A stretch of 64,000 nucleotides of DNA, from contig JAFXRZ010000002.1 of the NCBI GenBank assembly GCA_017536105.1, positions 1 through 64,000 on the forward strand. The letters run 5' to 3'. Source of the DNA: Ruminococcus sp. (GTDB lineage: Bacteria > Bacillota_A > Clostridia > Oscillospirales > Ruminococcaceae). The translations under genes were made by a program, and so were the position numbers. The notes below the pieces were generated by a model that worked only from the letters and a program-made list of their open reading frames with translations, was not told where the DNA came from and ran no database searches. This document shows positions 1-11,322 of the stretch, piece after piece (the stretch's first letter is position 1; each line of letters opens with the position of its first letter).

Positions 1-3224
<3,224 letters not shown>

Positions 3225-3228
<4 letters not shown>

Positions 3229-3253
3229 CAGCAGGAAACCGATAGGTTATAAT
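3225..3253 (+). promoter_or_regulatory. Consensus SigA promoter for dapL
   Basis: TTGACA at 3225-3230, a 17-base spacer, and TATAAT at 3248-3253 form a perfect consensus promoter. The purF stop codon TGA (3226-3228) lies within the -35 hexamer. It gives dapL a promoter independent of pyrG-purF. Confidence 0.85.
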
Positions 3254-3303
3254 AAACTAAGTAATATCTTTTATGGAATTATAATGTGAAAGGGAGAAAC
3301 AAA

Positions 3304-4491
3304 ATGCTCACGCCCAATATGAATTATTCTCATCTTAAGACCTCATACCTGTTCTATAACATAGCCCAGAAGACCAAAGCATACCTTGCCGCAAACCCGG
3401 ACAAGCACCTCTACAGGCTTGGTATCGGCGATGTTTCTCTGCCGCTGTGCGGCGAAGTTATAAAAGCTCTCCACACCGCAGCCGACGAGCAGGCGGACAA
3501 AACCACATTCAACGGCTATATGCCCGAATGCGGAGCTCCTTTCCTCAGAGAAGCTGTTGCGGATCACTATCGCAGCCGCGGCATCAGCGTGGAGAACGAT
3601 GAAGTCTTTATCTCCAGCGGTGCTTCCGATGAGCTGGGTGACATCCTGGATATCTTCGACAGATCGAACCGTTCGCTTATAATCGAGCCTGCCTATCCTG
3701 CCTATGTTGACGCAAACGTTATGGGAGGCAGAGAGATAGTTCATCTTCCCTCTTCAAGGGACAACGGCTTCCTTCCCATGCCGGACGAGAACACTGACGC
3801 AGAGCTTATCTATCTCTGCTCACCCAACAACCCCACAGGGGCAGTTTTCAGCCGCGAGCAGCTCAAAGCCTGGGTGGACTTCGCAAACAAGAACGGCTCC
3901 GTCATTCTCTTCGACGCAGCTTACGAGGCTTTCATCGAGGACGATTCCCTGCCTCATTCGATCTTCGAGATAGAGGGGTCACGCACCTGTGCCATAGAGA
4001 TATGCTCACTTTCCAAGACAGCAGGCTTCACCGGCACACGTCTGGGCTATACAATCATCCCCAAGGAGCTTGTCCGCAACGGCATGAGCTTCAACGATAT
4101 GTGGGTACGCAACCGAACCACAAAGACCAACGGTGTTTCCTTTGTTATCCAGCGTGCAGGAGCTGCGGTCTTCACCCCCGAGGGGCAGAAGCAGATACAC
4201 CAAAACATCGAGATCTACAAGGAGAATGCACGCACTCTGATGAAGGCTCTCGACACCCTCGGCATCTGGTACACCGGCGGAAAGAACGCGCCTTACATCT
4301 GGCTCGAGTGCCCCAACGGCATGGGCAGCTGGGAGTTCTTCGACTTCCTCCTCGAAAAGGCTCAGATCGTGGGTACACCCGGCGAAGGCTTCGGCAAATG
4401 CGGAGAAGGCTATTTCCGCTTCTCCACCTTCGGCAGCCCGGAAGACACTGCAACAGCCGCAGACAGGCTCGTCGAGCTTTTCAAAAAATAA
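3304..4491 (+). CDS. dapL: LL-diaminopimelate aminotransferase
   Basis: DapL converts tetrahydrodipicolinate directly to LL-diaminopimelate with glutamate as amino donor, the short route to meso-DAP and lysine used by many Clostridia. The 395-residue product is a class I PLP aminotransferase. It begins NMNYSHLKTSYLFYNIA, contains the fold-type motif SPNNPTGAVFS, and the PLP lysine is Lys238 in SLSKTAGFTGTRLGY. An upstream in-frame GTG at 3286 is possible, but GGGAGA at 3290-3295 is correctly placed only for the ATG at 3304. It is monocistronic, with its own promoter and a strong terminator after the stop. Confidence 0.93.
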   Translation: MLTPNMNYSHLKTSYLFYNIAQKTKAYLAANPDKHLYRLGIGDVSLPLCGEVIKALHTAADEQADKTTFNGYMPECGAPFLREAVADHYRSRGISVENDEVFISSGASDELGDILDIFDRSNRSLIIEPAYPAYVDANVMGGREIVHLPSSRDNGFLPMPDENTDAELIYLCSPNNPTGAVFSREQLKAWVDFANKNGSVILFDAAYEAFIEDDSLPHSIFEIEGSRTCAIEICSLSKTAGFTGTRLGYTIIPKELVRNGMSFNDMWVRNRTTKTNGVSFVIQRAGAAVFTPEGQKQIHQNIEIYKENARTLMKALDTLGIWYTGGKNAPYIWLECPNGMGSWEFFDFLLEKAQIVGTPGEGFGKCGEGYFRFSTFGSPEDTATAADRLVELFKK

Positions 4492-4507
4492 AAACAGACA
4501 AAACTAT

Positions 4508-4545
4508 CACCGCCGCGGAACGTTCTGCTCCGCGGCGGTGTTTAT
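4508..4545. terminator. Bidirectional terminator
   Basis: A perfect 12-base stem (CACCGCCGCGGA at 4508-4519 with its complement at 4529-4540) has a 9-base loop. A T-rich tract follows on the plus strand, and the minus strand continues into ATAGTTTTGTCTGTTTTT. It separates the convergent dapL and GGDEF genes. Confidence 0.85.
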
Positions 4546-4549
4546 CGTA

Positions 4550-6466
4550 TCAGTATTTTCTTACGGTCTTTCTGCGATGCTTCTCAAGGTACATCCTGTT
4601 GTCGGCCTCGCATTTCAGCTCTCCGAGATCGGTGCTGCTGTCAGGCTTCAGGGTTATGTGTCCGCAGCTGCACCCCAGCTTGTAGGGCATCTGCTGTTCC
4701 TGCTCCTTCTTCTCGATGCTTTCGTAGATGAGTTTTATCAGCTTATCGGGTTCGTCCTCGCTGTCAAAGGCGGCAAGGATAAGAAACTCGTCTCCGCCGG
4801 TACGAACGCAGATGCTTCCCTTTGGGAAATATTCGCGGAGAGAATCACTGCAGGCGGTGATAGCCACGTCGCCTTCTTCGTGTCCGTAGGCGTCGTTTAT
4901 CATCTTCAGATTATCAACGTCCGCGCAGACCACCGATAGATACTTGCCGTTCTTGATAGTCTCGGCAAGGAACTCGTTCTCGTATTTCTTCAAGCCGCGC
5001 CTGTTGAACATTCCCGTCAGCGGATCATGGAGATTGAGCAGCTCCAGCTCTCCGAGTGCTCTTTCAAGCTTGTTGTTCATGTAGAAGCTTCCGGTGTTGT
5101 TGGAGATAGCCGTCAGCCATGTGGAGAGCAGGTCTCCTTCAAGATCGACTGTGGAAGGCTCGCCTGCGATGTATCCCAGGAACAGGTTCTTGAAATACAG
5201 CGGTGCAAAAACATATACAACCGAGCGGTCTCTGTCGTCGATACCTCCGGGAACGAGCTGAGATGTCGGGAACTCAAAGCCCACGGGTATGTCGTGATTG
5301 TACTTGAACATGGAGACCATGGTTTTCGGAACGCTCCAGGGCTCGATATCCTCGTCTATGTTGATCTTGTTCTTGTCTTTTTCAACTTCCGCGCTTATGC
5401 ATACGAAGAGCCTTTTCAGCTTGAAGATATCAGCACCTTTGTCCAGGCTGTCGAACATATGCTCCGAGCTCTCAACGCTGGAAAGGGAAACGTTCATATC
5501 CAGCAGATATCTTGTGAACTGCTTGAAATCCTGGTAGTAGGTGTATTTGTCGTTGTAGGTTATCTCATCAATATGTGTCACGGGAACACAGCCGCAGGAC
5601 TGTCCCTTTACCAAAACGGAGTCGATATAGGTTATATCCTCCGGCTCATAGCCGTCCATCATCTTTACAAGCATATCCACCGAATGGATGCCTGCCTCAT
5701 AGGTTGCACGTCTTACAGTGGTAGGCGTAGGCGCATACTCGCTGCAGTCCTTCAGGGAATCAAAGCCCGTAACGATAATGTCATCAGGAATTTTCAGCCC
5801 GTGCTCTTTCAGGCAGTCCATGCAGAAGAATGCCATGGTGTCGTTGGCACAAACGATAGCCTCCGGCAGCTCCGGCTTTTTAAGGATCTCTTCCGTACAC
5901 TCCGTTGCCTTGCGCCAGAATTCGCCGTAATAAACTCTGTCCTCCTCGTAGGGGATGCCGTGCTTCAAAAGCGTAGCCTTGTAAGCGTCCAGCCTTTCCT
6001 CGGACTGAATATTGTTGTCCTTGAAGCCGTTTATGAAATCTATCTTCGTCAGCCCGTGCTCGGTGATAAGATGCTCCACCACCGAAGCCATGGCGTACTT
6101 GTTGCTGAGGATAATGCGCTTTTCTTCATCGTGTGCCAGGTCGTCAACATCTATCAGAGGTATGCCGTGCTCGTGAGCCTTTCTGCATATCTCGAAATAA
6201 GTCTCTTCGTCCAGCAGGGATTCACCGAAAACAACTATGCCGTCTATATCGTCGTAGTTCATCAGCTTATAGACCATCATCTCGCCCATGCGGACAGGCT
6301 CGGTTATAACTATATCAAGACCTCTCGGGGTCTTCTTCGTCGGGTTGTAGAATATAAACAGATCAACGCCGAGCTTTATGCACTGATCCGCAACACCGCG
6401 CACAACGTCCATCTCATATTCAATATCAAAACCTGTAACGCAGACTGCGATCTTCTTTCTTCTCAT
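4550..6466 (-). CDS. Periplasmic-binding-fold receptor with GGDEF diguanylate cyclase domain
   Basis: The 638-residue product joins a sugar-receptor-like module to a c-di-GMP synthase module. Residues about 1-300 match the LacI/Peripla_BP_3 receptor fold (IAVCVTGF..., IVCANDTMAFFCMDCL, DIIVTGFD, PTPTTVRR), but there is no N-terminal helix-turn-helix and no signal peptide or membrane segment. A linker of about 150 residues follows. The C-terminal domain (about 470-635) has NLHDPLTGMFNRRGL and the active-site GGDEF at 557-561. The RxxD inhibitory site expected just upstream is absent. It is therefore probably a cytoplasmic diguanylate cyclase gated by a small ligand, perhaps a sugar. It is transcribed alone and divergently from alaA. 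Confidence 0.85.
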   Translation of the reverse strand: MRRKKIAVCVTGFDIEYEMDVVRGVADQCIKLGVDLFIFYNPTKKTPRGLDIVITEPVRMGEMMVYKLMNYDDIDGIVVFGESLLDEETYFEICRKAHEHGIPLIDVDDLAHDEEKRIILSNKYAMASVVEHLITEHGLTKIDFINGFKDNNIQSEERLDAYKATLLKHGIPYEEDRVYYGEFWRKATECTEEILKKPELPEAIVCANDTMAFFCMDCLKEHGLKIPDDIIVTGFDSLKDCSEYAPTPTTVRRATYEAGIHSVDMLVKMMDGYEPEDITYIDSVLVKGQSCGCVPVTHIDEITYNDKYTYYQDFKQFTRYLLDMNVSLSSVESSEHMFDSLDKGADIFKLKRLFVCISAEVEKDKNKINIDEDIEPWSVPKTMVSMFKYNHDIPVGFEFPTSQLVPGGIDDRDRSVVYVFAPLYFKNLFLGYIAGEPSTVDLEGDLLSTWLTAISNNTGSFYMNNKLERALGELELLNLHDPLTGMFNRRGLKKYENEFLAETIKNGKYLSVVCADVDNLKMINDAYGHEEGDVAITACSDSLREYFPKGSICVRTGGDEFLILAAFDSEDEPDKLIKLIYESIEKKEQEQQMPYKLGCSCGHITLKPDSSTDLGELKCEADNRMYLEKHRRKTVRKY

Positions 6467-6536
6467 TACGTGATCCCCCCGTCCGGTGGTAAAATTGAAT
6501 CAGTCTATGCACAAAAAGGCACAGCTTTACTAATAA

Positions 6537-6565
6537 ATTGTATCACAGAATTAACTAAAAATCAA
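6537..6565 (-). promoter_or_regulatory. SigA promoter for the GGDEF receptor gene
   Basis: On the minus strand TTGATT (6560-6565), a 17-base spacer and TACAAT (6537-6542) lie about 70 bases before the start codon. Confidence 0.65.
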
Positions 6566-6742
6566 TAGCAAACTATAAAAAACTATTAAAATTTTACAAT
6601 AAATACAAAAATCGGAATTTCCGCAACAAATTCACAAATCCCGTCTTCTGCAAGAAAAAGCTGAAAAAATGATAGCGAAGCCCGTGCCTGAGGCTTGTTT
6701 TTTGTCTAAAAAGGCTAATTTTGCAATTTATCCCCTCAGCAC
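6566..6742. other. Intergenic region between divergent genes
   Basis: AT-rich, with no supported gene. A small hairpin AAGCC...GGCTT (6678-6696) followed by GTTTTTT could act as a weak plus-strand terminator or attenuator ahead of the alaA promoter. No known riboswitch motif was recognised, including c-di-GMP classes. Confidence 0.3.
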
Positions 6743-6771
6743 TTGCATTTTCCCCGCGTTCGTGCTACAAT
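6743..6771 (+). promoter_or_regulatory. SigA promoter for alaA
   Basis: TTGCAT (6743-6748), a 17-base spacer and TACAAT (6766-6771) lie 65 bases before the alaA GTG. Confidence 0.7.
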
Positions 6772-6836
6772 ATAATTTGAAGCTGAGAAAGAGCTCTCAG
6801 CATTATCATATCGATAAATGTATTGGAGTGTTACTT

Positions 6837-8054
6837 GTGAAGACCTACTCAAAATCCTCAAAGCTCGACAACGTCTGCTATGACATCCGCGGCCCGGTAA
6901 TGGACGCTGCCAACGAGATGATAGCAAACGGAGAAAAGATACTCAAGCTCAATATCGGCAATCCGGCACCCTTTATGTTCCGTGCACCGGATGCAATAGT
7001 CAGCACAATGACCGACAACCTCATCAACGCCGAGGGCTATTCCGATTCAAGAGGAATAGTTGAGGCAAGAGAGGCTATCGCCCGCTACCATACCTCAAAG
7101 GGCCTCGAGGGCGTGGGCATCAACGACATATACACAGGCAACGGCGTTTCCGAGCTCATCACCCTGGTCATGCAGGGTCTGCTCAACAACGGCGACGAAG
7201 TTCTCGTTCCTGCTCCGGACTATCCCCTCTGGACAGCTTCCGTGACCCTTGCAGGGGGCAATGCCGTTCACTACATCTGCGACGAAAGAAGCGAATGGAA
7301 CCCCGACATCGAAGATATGCGCTCCAAGGTCACAAGCAAGACCAAGGCCGTTGTCCTCATCAACCCCAACAACCCCACAGGCGCTGTTTATCCCAAGGAG
7401 CTGCTGCTGGAGATCGCTCAGCTTGCCAGAGAGAACGGCCTGATAATCTTCTCCGACGAGATATACGACAGGCTCCTGCTTGACGGCACCGAGCACACAT
7501 CTATCGCATCTCTCTGTCCCGACCTTTTCTGCGTAACCTTCAACGGACTTTCCAAGTCCCACATGGTGGCCGGATACCGCTGCGGCTGGATGGTCCTTTC
7601 GGGTCCCAAGGATCACGTCAAGGGCTACATCGAGGGACTTAATATGCTCTCCTCAATGAGGCTCTGCTCCAACGTGCAGTCCCAGTACATAATCAAGGAG
7701 GCTCTTAAAGACACCACGAGCCCTAATCCCCTGCTCCTTCCCGGCGGAAGAGTTTACGAGCAGCGCAACTTCATCTGGAACGCCATGAATTCCATAGACG
7801 GTATGTCGGCGGTTAAGCCCAAGGCAGCCTTCTATATCTTCCCCAGGATAGACGCAAAGAAGTTCAACATCACGAATGACGAGCAGTTCGTCCTCGATCT
7901 TCTCAGGAGCAAGAAGATACTTCTTGTTCACGGCGGCGGCTTCCACTGGGAAGAGCCCGATCATTTCAGGATCGTTTACCTGCCGGCCATCGAGACCCTT
8001 AAAGAAGCTTCTGAAAAAATGGCTGACTTCCTCAGCACCTACCGCCAGAACTGA
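6837..8054 (+). CDS. alaA: Glutamate-pyruvate (alanine) aminotransferase, AlaA type
   Basis: AlaA makes alanine from pyruvate with glutamate as donor. From the GTG at 6837 the product has 405 residues, the same as Escherichia coli AlaA, and opens with the family signature KSSKLDNVCYDIRGPV. Other signatures are LNIGNPAPF, VPAPDYPLWTA and INPNNPTGAVYPKELL, and the PLP lysine is Lys240 in FNGLSKSHMVAGYR. The GTG is preferred because GGAG (6825-6828) is 8 bases upstream; the longer reading frame from 6669 would run through the promoter. The cyclophilin gene follows after 11 bases, so the two are probably cotranscribed. Confidence 0.93.
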   Translation: MKTYSKSSKLDNVCYDIRGPVMDAANEMIANGEKILKLNIGNPAPFMFRAPDAIVSTMTDNLINAEGYSDSRGIVEAREAIARYHTSKGLEGVGINDIYTGNGVSELITLVMQGLLNNGDEVLVPAPDYPLWTASVTLAGGNAVHYICDERSEWNPDIEDMRSKVTSKTKAVVLINPNNPTGAVYPKELLLEIAQLARENGLIIFSDEIYDRLLLDGTEHTSIASLCPDLFCVTFNGLSKSHMVAGYRCGWMVLSGPKDHVKGYIEGLNMLSSMRLCSNVQSQYIIKEALKDTTSPNPLLLPGGRVYEQRNFIWNAMNSIDGMSAVKPKAAFYIFPRIDAKKFNITNDEQFVLDLLRSKKILLVHGGGFHWEEPDHFRIVYLPAIETLKEASEKMADFLSTYRQN

Positions 8055-8065
8055 GGGCAGAAAAA

Positions 8066-8725
8066 ATGAAAAAGCTTTCAAAGATCATCGCCCTGCTTTT
8101 GTGCGCAGTACTCAGCTGTGCAGTGCTGTCATCCTGCGGCAAAGATTCAAGCAGCACGGCTGCAAAAAAGGAGATCGACCCCTCTCTGCTCAAAAAAGAA
8201 AGCAGCTTTGTGATCGCTCTCTATCCCGAATATGCGCCTATCGCCTGCGAACGTATCGAGTCTCTTGTGAAAGACGGCTTCTACGACGGCCTCGGCTTCA
8301 CGAGAGTCTATAAGGAATTCATGGCACAGGCAGGAGATGCAACAGGCACCGACAAGCCCTCTGTTGACCCTATAAAGGGCGAGTTCGCGGAGAACGGCGT
8401 CAAGAACGATCTCTCCCACAAGCGTGGCATAGTTTCTATGGCTCGCCGCGGCAACGATAACGACAGCGCCACCTGCCAGTTCTTCATCGTCTATTCCGAC
8501 AAAGCAAAGAAATCTCTCGACGGCAAATACGCAGCCTTCGGAGAAGTAGTTGAAGGCATGGAGGTAGTTGACAGCTTCCTGAACATCGAGATGGCACAGG
8601 GCAGGGACAAGATACCCACAGTCCCCACCGAGCCGATAACCATACTCAAAGCCGAAGTCGAAGGCACCGACGCCAACGGCCACACCCTCTGCCGCTTCTA
8701 TATGCAGGTAGGGAATACGAAATAA
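8066..8725 (+). CDS. Cyclophilin-type peptidyl-prolyl isomerase lipoprotein
   Basis: This is a predicted surface lipoprotein with a cyclophilin fold, expected to isomerise X-Pro bonds in exported proteins. The 219-residue product starts with a signal peptide ending in the lipobox LSSC, Cys24 being the lipidated residue. Cyclophilin core motifs are present: FTRVYKEFMAQAGD (catalytic Arg, then FMAQ), NDNDSATCQFFIVYSD and AFGEVVEGMEVVD. The downstream active-site Trp and His of eukaryotic enzymes are not conserved, as in many bacterial homologues. It lies 11 bases after alaA with no obvious functional link, and a strong terminator follows. Confidence 0.9.
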   Translation: MKKLSKIIALLLCAVLSCAVLSSCGKDSSSTAAKKEIDPSLLKKESSFVIALYPEYAPIACERIESLVKDGFYDGLGFTRVYKEFMAQAGDATGTDKPSVDPIKGEFAENGVKNDLSHKRGIVSMARRGNDNDSATCQFFIVYSDKAKKSLDGKYAAFGEVVEGMEVVDSFLNIEMAQGRDKIPTVPTEPITILKAEVEGTDANGHTLCRFYMQVGNTK

Positions 8726-8730
8726 GATAC

Positions 8731-8768
8731 AAAGCCGATCGGTTCAAGTTCTCCGATCGGCTTTTTCT
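8731..8768 (+). terminator. Rho-independent terminator of alaA-cyclophilin
   Basis: The stem AAGCCGATCGG (8732-8742) pairs with CCGATCGGCTT (8753-8763) around a 10-base loop, and is followed by TTTCTT. Confidence 0.9.
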
Positions 8769-8832
8769 TGACGCGCGACGCAAGCTTCGCATGCTTACTT
8801 TTGCGAAAGCGAGTAAGATTCCCACACGAAGA
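8764..8832 (-). repeat. Repeat A, copy 1
   Basis: Read on the minus strand this is CGTGTGGGAA...AAAAGTAAGCATGCGAAGCTTGCG...GCGTCAAG, matching the copy at 57746-57845. It begins at the T-run of the preceding terminator. The remaining sequence to 8947 holds nothing I can name. Confidence 0.7.
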
Positions 8833-8947
8833 GGACATTTCAAACGGCTGCGGGAGGAAAAGTATTCTTCTGTTTTTCATTAACTCAATCAAGCGCAACT
8901 CCATAGTAATTATAAAAAATCAAACAGGAGCAAAAGTAAAATAAAGC

Positions 8948-8994
8948 AAAAAAAGCCCGAAGGAGCATACAAAATCGTTTGCTTCTTCGGGCTT
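8948..8994 (-). terminator. Rho-independent terminator of rqcH
   Basis: On the minus strand a 14-base stem with one mismatch (8953-8966 with 8981-8994) follows the rqcH stop and leads into a run of seven T. Confidence 0.85.
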
Positions 8995-8997
8995 AAA

Positions 8998-10749
8998 TTA
9001 TACTTTCAGCTTCTCCGCAAGCTCCTCGTCGGGCTTCACATACAGCGTGCGGTTGTTGGTGAAGATCACCATTCCCGGCTTCGCTCCGGCAGGCTTCTTC
9101 ACGTATCTTATCTGCGTGTAATCCACCGGCACCTGCGCCGAGGACTTCGCCTTGGAGTGTACCGCCGCAAGCACCGCAGCTTCGTGGATCGTCCTCTCCG
9201 GCGGCTCCATGCCCTTGCAGGAGATCACCGTATGGGAGCCGGGGATGTCCTTTGTGTGCAGCCAGATGTCCGTCTTTTCGCTGTCCTTACAGGTCAGCTT
9301 GTCGTTCTGCCTGTTGTTCCTGCCGACCCTTATCTCAAAGCCGTCGGAGGAAACGAATCTCAGCGGAGGCTGTATCTTCGGGGGCTTGCCCTTCTGCCTG
9401 CCTTTTTTAAGATAACCCTGCTCCGCAAGCTCCGTCCGCAGCTCAAGGATATCGCTGTCGCTGCGGGCTCTCGTCAGCGCATCGAAGACCGAGTCGAGAT
9501 ATACTGTCTCCTTCTCGCCCTCGTCGATGAGCTCCCGGAGCTTCTTCTCGGCGGTGTCTGCCTTGCGGTATTCCTTGTAATATTTCTGTGCGTTCTGCGT
9601 GGGAGTCAGCCTGCGCTCCAGTTCTATCTTCACCGTCGGGCAGTCAGGCTCGAAATAATCCTCTGCTTCAAGGACGGTGTCGCCCTTTTCCAACTTGTAG
9701 AGGTTAGACATTATCAGGTCGCCGCACTTTTTCAGCTTCTCCCTGTCGGCACATTCCTCAAGCTCCAGCCGCTGATTTGCAGTTCTCCTTGCAACTCTGT
9801 CCGAGGCATTCACCAGCAGCCTGAAAAGGTCCTGTGCCCTCTGTCTCACTCTGTCCGAAGCCGAACGCTCGGAGTAGAACCTGTCGAGGGTCTCGCAGGC
9901 GCTCTGACATTCGCTTGTCACCATGAGCGTTCCGTACTGGTGTATCTCGGTGAAGCAGAAATCCTTGAAAACGCCCTCGGGAGTCCGCAGTATAGTATAG
10001 CGGTTGTCTCCGTTTTTGATAAGCTCGGCGGTGTGCCTGAAATAGTAAATAAGCCTGTCGGCTTCGTCGTCGGTAAGCTCCGGCACAGCCTTTTCTCTTC
10101 CCCGGCAGGCAAAGCTCTCAGCCTCTCTTGCGAACACGGGAGAGATACCCTCGATCGCCGCCATAACGGCTTTCGAGAGTTTCATATTCTCGCAGCTCTT
10201 TATCCGGGCAACTATCTCCTCAGGAGCATCGTCCAGCAGAGAGAGCCTTTCCTCTCTGGGAGGAAGAGTGTATTCTATCCCCGGGAGGACCAGCCTTACG
10301 GCGGACATATCCTGCCCGACACGCTTGATGCTGTCGATTATCTTCCCCTCCGAGTTTATGAGTATCAGGTTCGATCGCCTGCCCATTATCTCGGCGGCAA
10401 GGGTGAGCCTGCAAACATCTCCCAGCTCGTTTTTTGCATCGAAATCGAAATATAAAATTCGCTCAAAGCCGTCCTGCCGTATATCTGCCAGCTTTCCCGA
10501 CGAAAGATGCTTCCTCAGCAGCATACAGAACATCGGCGGCACCATTGGGTTGTCGATGTCGGCTCTCGTTGCGTGGACACGAGCAGACCCTGCCGATGTG
10601 TTGAACAGCAGCCTGTAAGCTCCGGTGCGCGTGCGGAAGCTCATCAGCACCTCTTCCCTCGAGGGCTGGTGTATCCTGTCAACACGTCCGCCGATAAGCT
10701 CGGCCAGCTCGTTCTTGACAAGATGCAGAAAAACTCCGTCAAGTGCCAT
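8998..10749 (-). CDS. rqcH: RqcH ribosome-associated quality control factor (NFACT family)
   Basis: RqcH binds 50S subunits carrying stalled nascent chains and directs C-terminal alanine tailing. Older annotations call the family fibronectin-binding protein. The 583-residue product has the NFACT-N domain (MALDGVFLHLVKNELAELIGGRVDRIHQ within the first 30 residues), the conserved EIMGRRSNLILI element, a central coiled-coil arm (about 290-440) and the NFACT-R domain with DIWLHTKDIPGSHTVI near 510. Length and domain order match Bacillus RqcH. It appears monocistronic, with its own terminator. The pairing GGAGAACC lies just before the ATG. Confidence 0.93.
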   Translation of the reverse strand: MALDGVFLHLVKNELAELIGGRVDRIHQPSREEVLMSFRTRTGAYRLLFNTSAGSARVHATRADIDNPMVPPMFCMLLRKHLSSGKLADIRQDGFERILYFDFDAKNELGDVCRLTLAAEIMGRRSNLILINSEGKIIDSIKRVGQDMSAVRLVLPGIEYTLPPREERLSLLDDAPEEIVARIKSCENMKLSKAVMAAIEGISPVFAREAESFACRGREKAVPELTDDEADRLIYYFRHTAELIKNGDNRYTILRTPEGVFKDFCFTEIHQYGTLMVTSECQSACETLDRFYSERSASDRVRQRAQDLFRLLVNASDRVARRTANQRLELEECADREKLKKCGDLIMSNLYKLEKGDTVLEAEDYFEPDCPTVKIELERRLTPTQNAQKYYKEYRKADTAEKKLRELIDEGEKETVYLDSVFDALTRARSDSDILELRTELAEQGYLKKGRQKGKPPKIQPPLRFVSSDGFEIRVGRNNRQNDKLTCKDSEKTDIWLHTKDIPGSHTVISCKGMEPPERTIHEAAVLAAVHSKAKSSAQVPVDYTQIRYVKKPAGAKPGMVIFTNNRTLYVKPDEELAEKLKV

Positions 10750-10780
10750 GTGGTTCTCCTTTCATATTTTTGTATCTAAT

Positions 10781-11215
10781 TCAGAAATCATCAAGCTTTA
10801 AATCGCCGGCATCATCTGGAAGCAAACAGAGTGTATTAGGTCGTCCTTTCAATTTATCAATCTCTTTTGTCCATGATTCATCGCTGTTTGAGCATTTTTC
10901 TAAAAATTCGGTTCCTTCATCAGACATTACTTTTGCTATAAACTCTTCCGGCAGTTTCACATGATATTTTACTACATATTTCCAAGCATCTCTGTCCCAA
11001 TAGTACTCTCCGTCACAATACCAATACGGACCAAGGAGCTTCATTTCTTTAAATGGGTGCTTATAGATCCCCATACACATCATATAAGGCTTTGTCGTCA
11101 TTAAATATGCTATTACCTTTTTTGGCACAACGAAATCAGGATCAATGTTATCAAAAATGCTTTCTGTTCCGCCTTTGATCTCTTTGAAAGGCATAATGTT
11201 TTTCATACGTAGCAT
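10781..11215 (-). CDS. AT-rich hypothetical protein
   Basis: The 144-residue product is not recognised. It is rich in aromatic residues (YWYCDGEYYWDRDAWKYVVKYHV) and acidic at its C-terminus, has no signal peptide or membrane segment, and is probably soluble. The ATG at 11215 follows GGGGA at 8 bases. Its codons are visibly more AT-rich than every neighbour's, where third positions favour G or C, suggesting recent transfer or relaxed selection. It lies alone between rqcH and nif3, 31 bases upstream of rqcH. No partner gene indicates a role. A small immunity-type or phage-derived protein is possible but unsupported. Confidence 0.6.
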   Translation of the reverse strand: MLRMKNIMPFKEIKGGTESIFDNIDPDFVVPKKVIAYLMTTKPYMMCMGIYKHPFKEMKLLGPYWYCDGEYYWDRDAWKYVVKYHVKLPEEFIAKVMSDEGTEFLEKCSNSDESWTKEIDKLKGRPNTLCLLPDDAGDLKLDDF

Positions 11216-11255
11216 AAATAATTCCCCAAATATAAAACGCTTTATTATTGTATAT

Positions 11256-11294
11256 AAATGGTATCCCTCCTACCGTTCGGGAGGAATACCATTT
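11256..11294 (-). terminator. Hairpin after nif3, probable terminator
   Basis: A 15-base stem with one mismatch (AAATGGTATCCCTCC at 11256-11270 with 11280-11294) has a 9-base loop. On the minus strand it is followed by ATATACAATAATAAA, a weak T-tract. It lies between the nif3 stop and the orphan gene start. Confidence 0.6.
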
Positions 11295-11322
11295 GAAGTT
11301 TGTATTCTTTTTGCCGCAAAAA

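Noticed and set aside
5027..6568. 513-codon plus-strand frame opposite the GGDEF receptor gene
   Set aside because: It is antisense to a gene with clear domains and runs through that gene's promoter. No binding site or family match is seen.
6566..6742. Possible c-di-GMP riboswitch upstream of alaA
   Set aside because: I looked because a GGDEF gene is adjacent, but none of the conserved riboswitch sequence is present; only a weak hairpin is seen.
9157..10455. 432-codon plus-strand frame opposite rqcH
   Set aside because: An antisense shadow of a well-conserved gene, with no start signal.
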